From contig NC_080067.1 of NCBI RefSeq assembly GCF_949987535.1, forward strand, positions 80,129,985 through 80,193,984: a stretch of 64,000 nt of DNA, in the 5' to 3' direction. Positions 1 to 9,986 of this stretch are shown piece after piece (the first letter of the stretch is position 1; each line of letters opens with the position of its first letter). Below the pieces are notes generated by a model. That model searched no databases. It saw nothing but the letters and a program-made list of their open reading frames with translations, and was not told the DNA's origin. The position numbers and the translations under genes are program-made. Source of the stretch: Balaenoptera acutorostrata. Its lineage: Eukaryota; Chordata; Mammalia; Artiodactyla; Balaenopteridae.

Positions 1-300
1 AACTATTAGCTAATTGAATCCAGCAATATGTAAAGAGCATAATACCTTATGACCAAGAGGAGTTTATTGCAGAATGAAAGGTTTAAAAGAGTCAATAACT
101 ATAATCACCATATTAACAGAATAAAGGAAATAACTTCATGATCATTTCAATACATGTAGACAAAGCATTTGACAAGATTCAACACTGATTCATGATAAAA
201 CTCCCAGGAAACTAGGAATAGAAGGAAACAGTCTGATAAAGGGCATCTGTGGAAAACCTCCAGCTACTATCATACTTAATGTTGGGAAAGTTAAGTCCAT
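1..300 (+). repeat. Old L1 ORF2 fragment (RT region), truncated by window edge
   Basis: Translating the + strand with several frameshifts and stops gives remnants of the L1 reverse-transcriptase region: a degraded counterpart of the HINR...[16 protein letters not shown] block (about 105-190) and of the ILNG-K block (about 265-300). It is much more diverged than the L1 at 2.5-8.3 kb, so it is an older copy. The 155 bases that follow, up to the SINE, show nothing recognisable. Confidence 0.7.
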
Positions 301-455
301 CACTAGACAGTTGCCCTCTAGACAATATCTGGCCCCATTTCCCCCTCTCCTCCCACCAATGCTGAAATTCCTCTGGCTTTCTCCCTTCACCTATCTCCCT
401 CCCCTATTCCCTGTGCTCATTTTTCTCAGAATATTTGTTGAACCTTGAAGAAGAT

Positions 456-800
456 GGATCCCTCATTCTTTTTTTTTTTTTTTTTTTTAAAGAATTAGTC
501 ATTTTTATTTATTTTTATTTTTGGTTGCGTTGAGTCTTCATTTCTGTGCGAGGGCTTTCTGTAGTTGCGACAAGCGGGGGCCACTCTTCATCACGGTGCG
601 CGGGCCTCTCGCTATCGCAGCCTCTCTTGTTGCGGAGCACAGGCTCCAGACGCGCAGGCTCAGTAATTGTGGCTCACGGGCCTAGTTGCTCCGCGGCATG
701 TGGGATCTTCCCAAACCAGGGCTTGAACCCGTATCCCCTGCATTGGCAGGCAGATTCTCAACCACTGCGCCACCAGGGAAGCCCCGGATCCCTCATTCTT
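456..800 (-). mobile_element. CHR-type tRNA-derived SINE with 15-bp TSD
   Basis: The SINE body is 471-785, in reverse orientation: T-run tail at the left, tRNA-like head at the right. The head contains the pol III A box (TGGCGCAGTGG in sense) and a B box that has decayed to GGTTCAAGCCC. The direct repeat ggatccctcattctt flanks it at 456-470 and 786-800. A peptide-length open frame across it (546-905) is only antisense SINE sequence. The neighbouring 801-1039 shows nothing recognisable. Confidence 0.92.
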
Positions 801-1039
801 AAAGCTCTAACAGGAAGTATGTTCACTTCCTGGGCACTCCACAAGTCCAAAAGGTTTGGGGAATCTGTTGATTCAGCAAATATTTATAAAATCATACCCA
901 GATGAAGGTGGAACCAGTTGATTCAGTAGCAAAAGTCCAAATGAATAAAACATCCTTTCACACACCTGTGTGATAGAAGCACCATCAGCAGAAGACACGG
1001 AGAAATTCCTAAATACTCAGTTGTTAAGCCCTTGATTTC

Positions 1040-1200
1040 AGAGGATGATAGCTAACATACATTAAATCCTTATTACTACTATACCTGAAACTGAGGCACA
1101 GTGCAGTGATGTGCTTGCCCAAGGTCCCACAGCTCGTAACTACTAGAGCTGGAGTTTAAATGAACCCAAGTAACATGGCTCTAGAGCATGTACTTTTTGA
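1040..1200 (-). repeat. MIR SINE (core region)
   Basis: The segment carries the MIR core in reverse orientation (aactgaggcacag, then tgcccaaggtcccacagct) followed by the reverse of the tRNA-like head (ggctctagagcatgtact). It is an ancient mammal-wide SINE and is heavily diverged. Confidence 0.8.
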
Positions 1201-1391
1201 GGCTTTTCCCTTTTGGAGGAGCAGAGACCTGGAGGAGACCCTCTGGGACAGACCCGTGAGGATGGGCGAGGGATAGAAAAGGTAACTTTATCATACTAAA
1301 GTTGTAAGACATTTGAAAGGAAAATGTCTTGGGTACTTCTGGGAATGGGAGCTAGAAGGGGAAACCTGAGAGAGGGGCACGCTATGGTGAA

Positions 1392-1552
1392 ATACTAGAT
1401 TAGTTTTCCAATTTTAATGTGTTTGTGAATCACGTGGGGATCTAGGTAAAACACAGATTCTGATTTGATAGAGTGGAGCCTCAGAGTCTGCATTTCTAAC
1501 TAGTTCCCAGATACTGTCAGTGCTACTGGTCACACTTTGAGTAGTGAGGTGT
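1392..1552 (-). repeat. MER5A hAT-Charlie MITE
   Basis: The segment matches the reverse of the approximately 189-bp MER5A consensus almost end to end: a tttaatgtg...gaatcacgtgggga start, a tctgcatttctaac middle and a cacactttgagtagt end. It is a non-autonomous DNA transposon remnant, long inactive. Confidence 0.75.
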
Positions 1553-1555
1553 TAA

Positions 1556-2289
1556 CGAAATATATATATTTATATAATGTGGAATATTACTAGCTATTAA
1601 GCCAGTGGCCTGGCCAAACATCTATTTCGGTAGTTATTTAGAAAATAAACAAAAATTCAGCAGTTATACAAAAAAAAGGAAGGAAGGGAGGGAATTAGGT
1701 AATACCAATTTCTTAGTACAATTTCAAGTTTGCAAGTTTATAACAAAAGCAAATTTTATGTTAAGCTTTAATGAGTATATGGATAATAAGCAGAAATTAA
1801 GATGGAAATTCAATAATATGGTAATAACAAATAGCATTAATGAGGCTTTCATCAAATATTGTAGAAGATTTCCTATTAAATAGTATAATGATTTAGACTG
1901 TACTTTGGGTTTATCTTTGTACCTTCTCAAAATTCCTCTAAAACGGCAGTAAGGAAAAAAATATTTTTTTGAGTACCATTAAGGACAAAGGAAACAGAAG
2001 AGACACTGTGTACAAGAAATGTTCACAAAATTTTGGAAGATAAAAAGATGGAGGAGTATTAATTGACTAAGCAAAACGGTGGCAGCTCAAACTTATGTGC
2101 CTGTAGCTGGGGCTACTAATGAGAAAGCTAATTTACACAGCAGAATCCGAGAAAGACTCAGGAATTAGAGGAAACAGGTACACTGGTAAGAAGGAACAAG
2201 TGTGGAGTTGGGTGGGGGGAGGGGCTGGTGGGTCCTGACCCTTTCTCCATATGCTTAGGAGATCACCATTGCACATTACCATGAAATTT
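1556..2289. other. No recognised feature
   Basis: AT-rich sequence with short purine runs (aaggaagggaggg near 1678) and a G-rich patch near 2208-2226. Short open frames on both strands show no domain-like composition. I see no gene, RNA or named repeat here. Confidence 0.5.
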
Positions 2290-2541
2290 CAGATGAATAA
2301 AAGTCACCAGGAAAACATTTAATATACAAAAAATTGCCATCAGAACAGCATCAGGCTTCTCAATAGCAAAATTTCTTGGATGCCAGAAGAGAATAGAGTA
2401 ATCCCTTCAGAATTCTGGAGAAAAATTATTTCCAACTTGACAGCCAAACTGTCAATCAAGTGTGAGGCAGAACAAAGACATTTTTGGATATGCAGTCTCA
2501 AAAAATTCTCTTCCTATACACTCTGTCTCAAGAAGCTATTG
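2290..2541 (+). repeat. Ancient L1M-type fragment, left half (split by younger L1)
   Basis: The text from about 2340 (catcaggcttctcaatagca ... cagccaaactgtcaatcaa ... ctcaagaagctattggagg) is a familiar ancient L1 3'-region block. It resumes at 8324 with gaagctattgaaggatg and continues to about 8970. The younger L1 therefore landed inside it. The exact L1M subfamily cannot be given by eye. Confidence 0.6.
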
Positions 2542-3570
2542 GAGGGGCGGAGTCAAGATGGCAGACTAGGAGGATGTGGAATTTGCCTCTCGGCACAACT
2601 AGGGCACCTACCAGGCACCGGCAGGGGACCACAGACACCTAGGGGTACAGGAGGAACCCCCAGCAACTGGGTAGGACGGGTGGGGTGGGGCGGAGTGAGG
2701 GGGAGGAGAAGTGGAGGCAGGACAGGACTGGCGCCCCGAGGGGTGGCTGGGGGAGGGGAAGAGATCCCACGTCCAAAGGGGGAAATTGGGGGACCATTGG
2801 GAGGACAGAGGATCAAAAGGGAGCGTGGCCAGGTTTCCCCTGCCCACTTGGGCCTCCGGGAGCCTGCTGAGATCCTGGGCCTGATCCTCTGCCCACGGGT
2901 CCTGAGGGAGTGGGAGGGAGGGATGGGGAGCAAAAGTAAAGGCCAGACCTACGGACCAGCACCCCTGACAGGTGGCTGGGGGAGGGGAGGAGTTCCTACA
3001 CCCAGCAGGACCCACCCACGGTTAGGGGTCCAGCGGGGATGGGGGAGACCCTGGGGGAGACAGTGGAGGAGGGGCGTGAAGGAATGGAAGGGAACGGGGC
3101 CAGTGCTTTCCCTGTTCCGTTAGGCACTGGGGAGCCTGTTGGGCTCCCGGGCCTAATCCTCTGCCCTTGGAGCCTCCCTCCTGCTGTGCAGAGCCCAAGC
3201 TCCTCCCCTACACCCGCACCCAGGGCCCTACCTCTACACTTGGAGACCCCCTCTGAGACCCCCTCCAACCGTGCTGGGCCTAAACCCCACCCACACACCC
3301 TCACACAGGGCCCTACCTCCAAACTCCAGAACTCCACACTCCAGAGGCCCTCCTTTGGACGTACTGCCTATCCGCTTAGGCGCAGGTCCTAAGCAGAGGC
3401 CCCGCCCCACACTTAAACGTTGCCCCGCCTAAGCCCCTGGCCCCAAGGCCTTTTCCGGCTGCTTACGTCCTGAGCCTAGGCCCTGCCACCCACCTAGGTC
3501 CCACCCACCCTAAACCCCGCCCCTGCCAAAGTGCCCCCCCCAACCTAAACTCCGCGCCCCATAGCCAAGG
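2542..3570 (+). promoter_or_regulatory. L1 5'UTR with internal sense promoter and YY1-type site
   Basis: GC-rich, CpG-poor leader. CAAGATGGC lies at 2563-2571, about 20 nt from the element start, where L1 families carry a YY1 site that positions transcription initiation. Two related units follow: ggtggctgggggagggg recurs near 2741 and 2970, and the gggcct-atcctctgccc block recurs near 2878 and 3149. A 247-codon open frame across it (2380-3123) is compositional, not a gene. Confidence 0.65.
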
Positions 3571-3607
3571 CTTTTCTTATTTTTTTTCTTTTTTCCTCTT
3601 TTAGACT

Positions 3608-3890
3608 GGGGTTCTGTTTTACCTTGTTGATTCATTGTTGTTGACTCATTTATATTTTTATTTTTTCTAATAAATCTTTTATTTTTCTAATTTTATTTTA
3701 TTCTTTATACTTTGTTATTTTTCTGCTCCTTTTGGCTTGTTCCCGCCCCCCCCCCTTTTTTTTTTCTGTTCTGGTTTTATTTTACCTTGTTGCAGTTGTT
3801 TCAATTGTATTTTTATTTTTCCTAATATATTTCTTATCTTTCTAATTCTATTTTGTTTTTTATTCTTTGTTATTGTATTGCTCCTTTTTT
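3608..3890 (+). repeat. Tandem duplication of T-rich L1 leader segment, period about 157 bp
   Basis: Two copies of a T-rich block run from gttctg-ttta...ccttgttg to tgctcctttt (about 3611-3732 and 3768-3889). They are separated by a poly(C)/poly(T) run (cccccccccc then t's near 3747-3765). The copies differ by several substitutions and small indels, so the duplication is not recent. Confidence 0.65.
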
Positions 3891-4179
3891 CTTCTTCTTC
3901 TTTTTTTTTTCTGCACCACATGGTTTGTGGGGTCTTGGTTCCCAGGCCAGAGGTCAGGCCTGAGCTTCTGTGGTGGGAGCTCTGAGTCCAAACTGCTGGA
4001 CTAACAGAGAACCTTAGACCCCAGGGAATATTAATTGGAGTGAGGCCTCCCAGAGGTCCTCATCTCAGCACCAAGACCCAGCTCTGTCCAACTGTCTGCA
4101 AACTCCAGTGCTGGATGCCTCAGGCCAAACAACCAGTAAGACAGGAATACAGCCCCATCCATAAAAAAAAAAAAAAAAA

Positions 4180-4430
4180 AAATGCAGTGACAAAAAACTA
4201 TGTTACAGACGAAGCAGCAAGGTAAAAACCTACAAGACCAAATAAATGAAGAAAATAGGCAACCTACCTGAAAAAGAATTCAGAGTAATGTTAGTAAAGA
4301 TGATCCAAAATCTCGGAAACAGAATGGAGAAAATACAAGAAACATTTAACAAGGATCTAGAAGAACTAAAGAGCACACAAACTGTGATGAACAACACAAT
4401 AACTGAAATTAAAAGTTCTCTAGAAGGACA
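4180..4430 (+). pseudogene. L1 ORF1 remnant (N-terminal part only)
   Basis: The reading frame around 4246-4430 encodes MKKIGNLPEKEFRVMLVKMI followed by a heptad-like stretch, the start of the ORF1 coiled-coil region seen in mammalian L1 ORF1p, an RNA-binding trimer. After the residues KSSLEG (about 4411-4428) the sequence jumps directly into ORF2. The rest of the coiled coil, the RRM and the C-terminal domain are absent. A T-rich/A-rich leader and an A19 run (about 4163-4181) precede it. ORF1p function is lost. Confidence 0.75.
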
Positions 4431-7125
4431 AATGACAATGAAAACACGACGATCCAAAACCTATGGGATGCAGCAAAAGCAGTTCTAAAAGGGAACTTTA
4501 TAGCTATACAAGCCTACCTCAAGAAACAAGAAAAATCTCAAACAATCTAAACTTACACCTAAAGGAACTAGAGAAAGAAGAACAAACAAAACCCAAAGTT
4601 AACAGAAGGAAAGAAATCATAACGATCAGATCAGAAATAAATGAAATAGAAACAAAGAAAACAATAGCAAAGATCAATAAAACTAAAAGCTGGTTCTTTG
4701 AGAAGATAAACAAAATTGATAAACCATTAGCCAGACTCATCAAGAAAAAGAGGGAGAGGACTCAAATCAATAAAATTAGAAATGAAAAAGGAGAAGTTAC
4801 AACAGACACCACAGAAATACAAAGCATCCTAAGAGACTACTACAAGCAACTCTATGCCAATAAAATGGACAACCTGGAAGAAATGGACAAATTCTTAGAA
4901 AGGCATAACCTTCCAAGACTGAACCAGGAAGAAACAGAAAATATGAACAGACCAATCACAAGTAATGAAATTGAAACTGTGATTAAAAATCTTCCAACAA
5001 ACAAAAGTCCAGGACCAGATGGCTTCACAGGTGAATTGTATCAAACATTTAGAGAAGAGCTAATACCCATCCTTCTCAAACTCTTCCAAAAAATTGCAAA
5101 CTGCTGGACTAACAGAGAACCTCAGACCTGAGGTTGGAAGGAATGCTCCCAAACTCATTCTATGAGGCCACCATCACCCTGATACCAAAACCAAAGAAAG
5201 ATACTACAAAACAAGAAAATTACAGACCAATATAACTGATGAATATAGATGCAGAAATCCTCAACAAAATACTAGCAAACAGAATCCAACAACACATTAA
5301 AAGGATCATACACCATGATCAAGTGGGATTTATCCCAGGGATGAAAGGATTCTTCAATATATGCAAATCAATCAATGTGATACACCATATTAACAAACTG
5401 AAGAATAAAAACCATATGATCATCTCAGTAGATGCAGAAAAAGCTTTTGACAAAATTCAACACCCATTTATGATAAAAACTCTCCAGAAAGTGGGCATAC
5501 AGGGAACCTACCTCAACATAATAAAGCCCATATACGATAAACCCACAGCAAATATCATTCTCAATGGTGAAAAACTGAAAGCATTTCCTCTAAGATCAGG
5601 AACAAGACAAGGATGTCCACTCTCACCACTAGTATTCAACATAGTTTTGGAAGTCCTAGCCTCGGCAATCAGAGAAGAAAAAGAAATAAAAGGAATACAA
5701 ATTGGAAAAGAAGAAGTAAAACTGTCACTGTTTGCAGATGACATGACACTATACATAGAGAATCCAAAAGATGCCACCAGAAAACTACTAGAGCTAATCA
5801 ATGAATTTGGTAAAGTTGCAGGATACAAAATTAATGCACAGAAATCTCTTGCATTCCTATACACTAATGATGAAAAATCTGAAAGAGAAATTAAGGAAAC
5901 ACTCCCATTTACCATTGCAACAAAAAGAATAAAATACCTAGGAATAAACCTACCTAGGGAGACAAAAGACCTGTGTGCAGAAAACTATAAGACACTGATG
6001 AAAGAAATTAAAGATGATACCAACAGTTGGAGAGATATACCATGTTCTTGGATTGGAAGAATCAATATTGTGAAAATGACTATACTACCCAAAGCAATCT
6101 ACAGATTCAATGCAATCCCTATCAAATTACCAATGGCATTTTTTACAGAACTAGAACAAAAAGTCTTAAAATTTGTATGGAGACACAAAAGACCCCAAAT
6201 AGCCAAAGCAGTCTTGAGGGAAAAAACGGAGCTGGAGGAATCCAGCTCCCTGACTTCAGACTATACTACAAAGCTACAGTAATCAAGACAATATGGTACT
6301 AGCACAAAAACAGAAACACAGATCAATGGAACAAGATAGAAAGCCCAGAGATAAACCCACGCACCTATGGTCAACTAATCTATGACAAAGGAGGCAAGGA
6401 TATACAATGGAGAAAAGACAGTCTCTTCAATAGTGGTGCTAGGAAAACTGGACAGCTACATGTAAAAGAATGAAATTAGAACACTCCCTAACACCATACA
6501 CAAAAATAAACTCAAAATGGATGAAAGACCTAAATGTAAGGCCAGACACTCTAAAACTCTTAGAGGAAAACATAGGCAGAACACTCTTTGACATAAATCA
6601 CAGCAAGATCCTTTTTGACCCAGCTCCTAGAGTAAGGGATATAAAAACAAAAATAAACAAATGGGACCTAATGAAACTTAAAAGCTTTTGCACAGCAACG
6701 AAAACCATAAACAAGACGAAAAGACAACCCTCCAAATAGGAGAAAATATTTGCAAATGAAGCAACCGACAAAGGATTAATCTCCAAAATATACAAGCAGC
6801 TCATGCAGGTCAATATCAAAAAAACAAACAACCCAGGTCAAAAATGGGCGGAAGACCTAAATAGACATTTCTCCAAAGAAGACATACAGAGGGCCAACAA
6901 ATGCATGAAAAGATGCTCAACATCACTAATCATTAGAGAAATGCAAATCAAAACCACAGTGAGGTATCAGCTCACACCGGTCAGAATGGCCATCATCAAA
7001 AAATCTACAAACAACAAATGCTGGAGAGGGTGTGGAGAAAAGGGAACCGTCCTGCACTGTTGGTGGGAATGTAGATTGATACAGCCACTATGGAGAACAG
7101 TATGGAGGATGGAGGTTCCTTAAAA
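4431..7125 (+). pseudogene. L1 ORF2 remnant: RT and C-terminal domain, endonuclease deleted
   Basis: Entry is in the linker after the endonuclease (sense of [12 protein letters not shown] at about 4453-4488, then [13 protein letters not shown]). The RT core is well kept: [12 protein letters not shown] near 5004-5040, [11 protein letters not shown] near 5317-5350, [10 protein letters not shown] near 5430-5460, [11 protein letters not shown] near 5599-5631, and the catalytic FADD at 5731-5742. The C-terminal Cys/His motif (CWRGCG...HCWWEC) is at about 7020-7071. Lesions are a missing endonuclease, a 5'UTR-derived insertion at 5097-5128 that ends the frame with TGA at 5129, a frameshift near 6230, TAG at 6300-6302 (normally Trp), a further stop near 6737, and a frame change near 7120. 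It is not expressible as one protein. Confidence 0.85.
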
Positions 7126-7635
7126 GACTAAAAATAGGACTACCATATGACCCAGCAATCCCACTACTGGGCATATACCCTGAGAAAACCATAATTCAAA
7201 AAGATACATGTAGGACAATATTCATTGCAGCTCTGTTTACAATAGCCAGGACATGGAAGCAACCTAAGTGTCCATCGACAGATGAATGGATAAAGAAGAT
7301 GTGGCACATATATACAATGGAATATTACTCAGCCATAAAAAGGAACGAAATTGAGTCATTTGTTGAGACGTGGATGGATCTAGAGACTGTCATACAGAGT
7401 GAAGTAAGTCAGAAAGAGAAAAACAAATATCGTATATTAATGCATGTATGTGGAACCTAGAAAAATGGTACAGATGAGCCGGTTTGCAGGGCAGAAGTTG
7501 AGACACAGATGTAGAGAATGGACATATGGACACCAAGGGGGGGAAACTGCGGTGGAGTGGGGATGGTGGTGTGCTGAATTGGGCGATTGGGATTGATATG
7601 TATACACTGATGTGTATGAAAATGATGCCTAATAA

Positions 7636-7831
7636 GAACCTGCAGTATAAACAAACAAACAAACAAAACAACTAATACTAAACTTTCATTGGGTTATTTG
7701 TATGGAAATATGTTAATATAAATGTTTCAGACTTTACATGAAATTTCTAAAAATCTTATATTTGTATTTGTATGGAAATATGTATGGAAATATGTTAATA
7801 TAAATGTTTCAGACATTAAAAAAAAAAAAAG
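7636..7831 (+). other. Extra tail between two L1 3' ends (possible 3' transduction)
   Basis: A first L1 3'UTR ends in an (AAAC)n-like tail at about 7649-7670. About 145 bp follow that do not resemble the adjacent L1, then an A12 run (7820-7831), and then L1 sequence restarts at ggaacgaaattgag, homologous to 7342 onward. Inside the 145 bp, a segment with ttgtatggaaatatgttaat is present twice (about 7697-7735 and 7771-7813). This could be a 3' transduction, a subfamily-specific 3'UTR end, or a recombination product. Confidence 0.5.
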
Positions 7832-8323
7832 GAACGAAATTGAGTTATTTGTAGTGAGGTGGATGGGCCTAGAATCTGTCATACAGAGTGAAGTAAGTCA
7901 GAAAGAGAAAAACAAATACCGTATGCTAACACATATATATGGAATTTTAAAAAGCGGTACTGATGAACTTAGTGGCAGGGCAGGAATAAAGATGCAGACG
8001 TAGAGAACAGACTTGAGGGCACAGGGTTGTGGGGGGGAAGGGGAAGCTGGGATGAAGTGAGAGAGTAGCATTGACGTATCTATACTACGAAATGTAAACT
8101 GGATGGGTAGTGGGAAACTGCTGTATAGCACAGGGCAATCAGCTCGGTGCTTTGTGACCACCTAGAGGGGTGGCATAGGGAGGGTGGGAGGGAGGTGCAA
8201 GAGCGAGGGGATAGGGGGATATATGTATATATATAGCTAATTCACTTTGTTATAAAGCAGAAACTAACACAACATTGTAAAGCATTTATAGTCCAATCAA
8301 GATGTGAAACAAACAAACAAACA
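7832..8323 (+). repeat. Second L1 3' end (ORF2 end plus different 3'UTR)
   Basis: The first ~130 bp (7832-7960) parallel 7342-7470, the last codons of ORF2. The 3'UTRs then differ: this one ends with tgttataaagcagaaactaa ... cattgtaaagcatttata, a common cetartiodactyl L1 3' terminus. Its A/C-rich tail abuts the TSD at 8324, so this is the genuine outer 3' end of the element that begins at 2542. Confidence 0.7.
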
Positions 8324-8335
8324 AAGAAGCTATTG

Positions 8336-8970
8336 AAGGATGTGGTTCACCAAAGCAGGAGCATTGATGAAAAATCAGGACAACATGGGATACAGAAAAA
8401 GAAGATCCAGCATAGAAAGGAGATGACAGGTACGCCCAGGATAAGGTCAGAAGGAGTCCTGGGAAGGCACTGTCCAAAGGTGAGCTAGAGATGGGGAGCT
8501 CCAGGAGGCAGAACACCTGGGAAAAGTTGGAATTGCAGGCTTCTGTATACATTTGACAAGTGTGGAATGTTGTATTTGGAGGCTATTGGAGTGGGATGTT
8601 TTAGCCATAGCTAGAAAGAAAACTAAGCAATAAAAACAAGTCTATTATAATATTCAGGAGAAAAAGAAATGTTTTGTAAGAAGAGAATCATAATCAGAAT
8701 ATACTACCTGGCTGTGAAGTTAAAATAGTTACATGATTATAATAATGGAAATAGGACAATCAGCTTATCCAAACATGGTGTTAACAACTATAGCAGTTGT
8801 TTGGGAGGGGAGGTTAAGAGAGCCAGTACTCATCTAGTATGTCTTGATAAATCAAGACATAGTACTAGAAGCACTGTTAAGAAATAGAAAGATAAATGTC
8901 CAAAGAAATGGCAAAAAGAATTGAAGGGACTGAGAATGGGGAATAGGTGGAAGTGAGGCAAGGGGCAGCT
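8336..8970 (+). repeat. Ancient L1M-type fragment, right half
   Basis: Continuation of the block at 2290-2541 after the younger L1: gaaggatgtggttcacc, then A/G-rich L1 3'UTR-like text to about 8970. Divergence is high and there is no open frame of note. Confidence 0.5.
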
Positions 8971-9160
8971 ATTTTATATCATAAACCTTTTAACATTTTA
9001 TTGTGGAAATTCTCAAACATATTCAAAAGTGTAGAGAAAAATACAGTGAATCTCCATGTACCCCTCATCCAGCCCCAACAATTACTGCTGTGGCCAATCA
9101 CATTTCATTCATACTCTCACTCACTATCCCATCTTATTTTATTTTATATCATAAACCTTT
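8971..9160. mobile_element. 150-bp insert between exact 20-bp direct repeats
   Basis: The 20-mer attttatatcataaaccttt occurs exactly at 8971-8990 and 9141-9160. It brackets a 150-bp sequence (8991-9140) that resembles a dispersed mammalian repeat (ccatgtacccctcatccagc). Repeats of this length and identity look like a retroposition TSD. On the minus strand the insert ends ...cacaataaaatgtta with no real poly(A). The family is not assigned. Confidence 0.6.
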
Positions 9161-9170
9161 AAGTACTATT

Positions 9171-9340
9171 TAATTTTTTTAAAATTTATTTTATTGACGT
9201 ATAGTTGATTTACAATGCTGTGTTAATTTGTACTGTACAGCAAAGTGATTCAGTTATATATACATTCTTTTTCATATTCTTTTCCATTATGGTTTATCAC
9301 AGGAAATTGAATATAAGTATATACTATTTAATTTTTAATT
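9171..9340 (-). repeat. L1 3'UTR end, reverse orientation
   Basis: A T-rich start followed by tattgacgtatagttgattt acaatgctgtgtta and tactgtacagcaaagtgatt is the reverse complement of the common cetartiodactyl L1 3' end. It is a short 5'-truncated copy. The next 138 bp up to 9478 show nothing specific. Confidence 0.75.
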
Positions 9341-9478
9341 AATAGTTAATTAAATACCTGCAGATGATAGGAATAATATTTGTGAAAAGATATCACTATA
9401 CACCAAACTGCTTTGCAACCAAAAGAAAAATAACAGTAATCACTACCTCAGACAACATGGCCCAACAGGAACTTTATC

Positions 9479-9986
9479 AAAGTTGGTACATGTACTACAT
9501 ATATACAATGGAATACTACTCAGCCATAAAATAGAACGAAATAATGCCATTTGCAGCAACATGGATGAAACTGGAGATTATCACACTAAGTGAAGTAAGT
9601 CAGAAAGAGACAGACAAATACCATATGATATCACTTATATGTGGAGTCTAAAATATGGCACAAATGAATCTACCTACAAAACAAAAACAGACTCACAGAC
9701 ACACAGATCAGACTTGTGGTTGCCAAGGGGGAGGGGAGGATGGAGAAGGATGGACTGGGAGTTTGGGGTTGGTAGGTGCAAACTATTACATTTAGAATGG
9801 ATAAACAAGGTCCTACTGTATAGCACAGGGAACTACATCCAGTCTCCTGGGATAAACCATAATGGGAAAGAATATTAAAAAAAAAAGAATGTATGTGTAT
9901 AACTGAGTCACTTTGCTGTACAGCAGAGATTGGCATAGCATAGTAAATCAACTATACACTAATTTAAAAAAAAAGTTGGTACATGT
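9479..9986 (+). mobile_element. 5'-truncated L1 with 15-bp TSD
   Basis: The L1 body 9494-9971 starts in the last ORF2 codons (atacaatggaatactactca) and ends at a poly(A) near 9965-9971. The direct repeat aaagttggtacatgt is present at 9479-9493 and 9972-9986. An open frame at 9639-9878 is L1 3'UTR, not a gene. Confidence 0.88.

Larger units (their letters stand above)
2542..8323 (+). mobile_element. L1 LINE with intact 5' end, internally rearranged; 12-bp TSD
   Basis: The element is flanked by the direct repeat aagaagctattg at 2530-2541 and 8324-8335, inside an older L1. Its 5' end begins gaggggcggagtcaagatgg, the usual start of a full-length mammalian L1 5'UTR, including the CAAGATGGC YY1-type site. 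A GC-rich 5'UTR (about 2542-3570) is followed by a T-rich stretch, an ORF1 remnant, an ORF2 remnant, and then two successive L1 3' ends (about 7630 and 8323). At 5.8 kb it is near full length only because a deletion of ORF1 plus endonuclease is offset by the duplicated 3' end. It cannot be autonomous: it lacks the endonuclease, most of ORF1, and an unbroken ORF2. Confidence 0.88.

Noticed and set aside
546..905. Recurring peptide (SxxASGGHSSSRCAGLSLSRP...) in many frames at 0.5, 13.5, 16.1, 46.0, 51.4, 54.3 and 61.0 kb
   Set aside because: It is the translation of the antisense strand of the CHR-type SINE, repeated because the SINE is repeated. Not a protein family.
2380..3123. 247-codon open frame
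   Set aside because: It runs from an old L1 fragment through the TSD into the L1 5'UTR, so it crosses an insertion boundary; Gly/Arg-rich by composition.
3737..3985. Phe/Leu-rich frame
   Set aside because: Low-complexity T-rich L1 leader; no membrane-protein homology.
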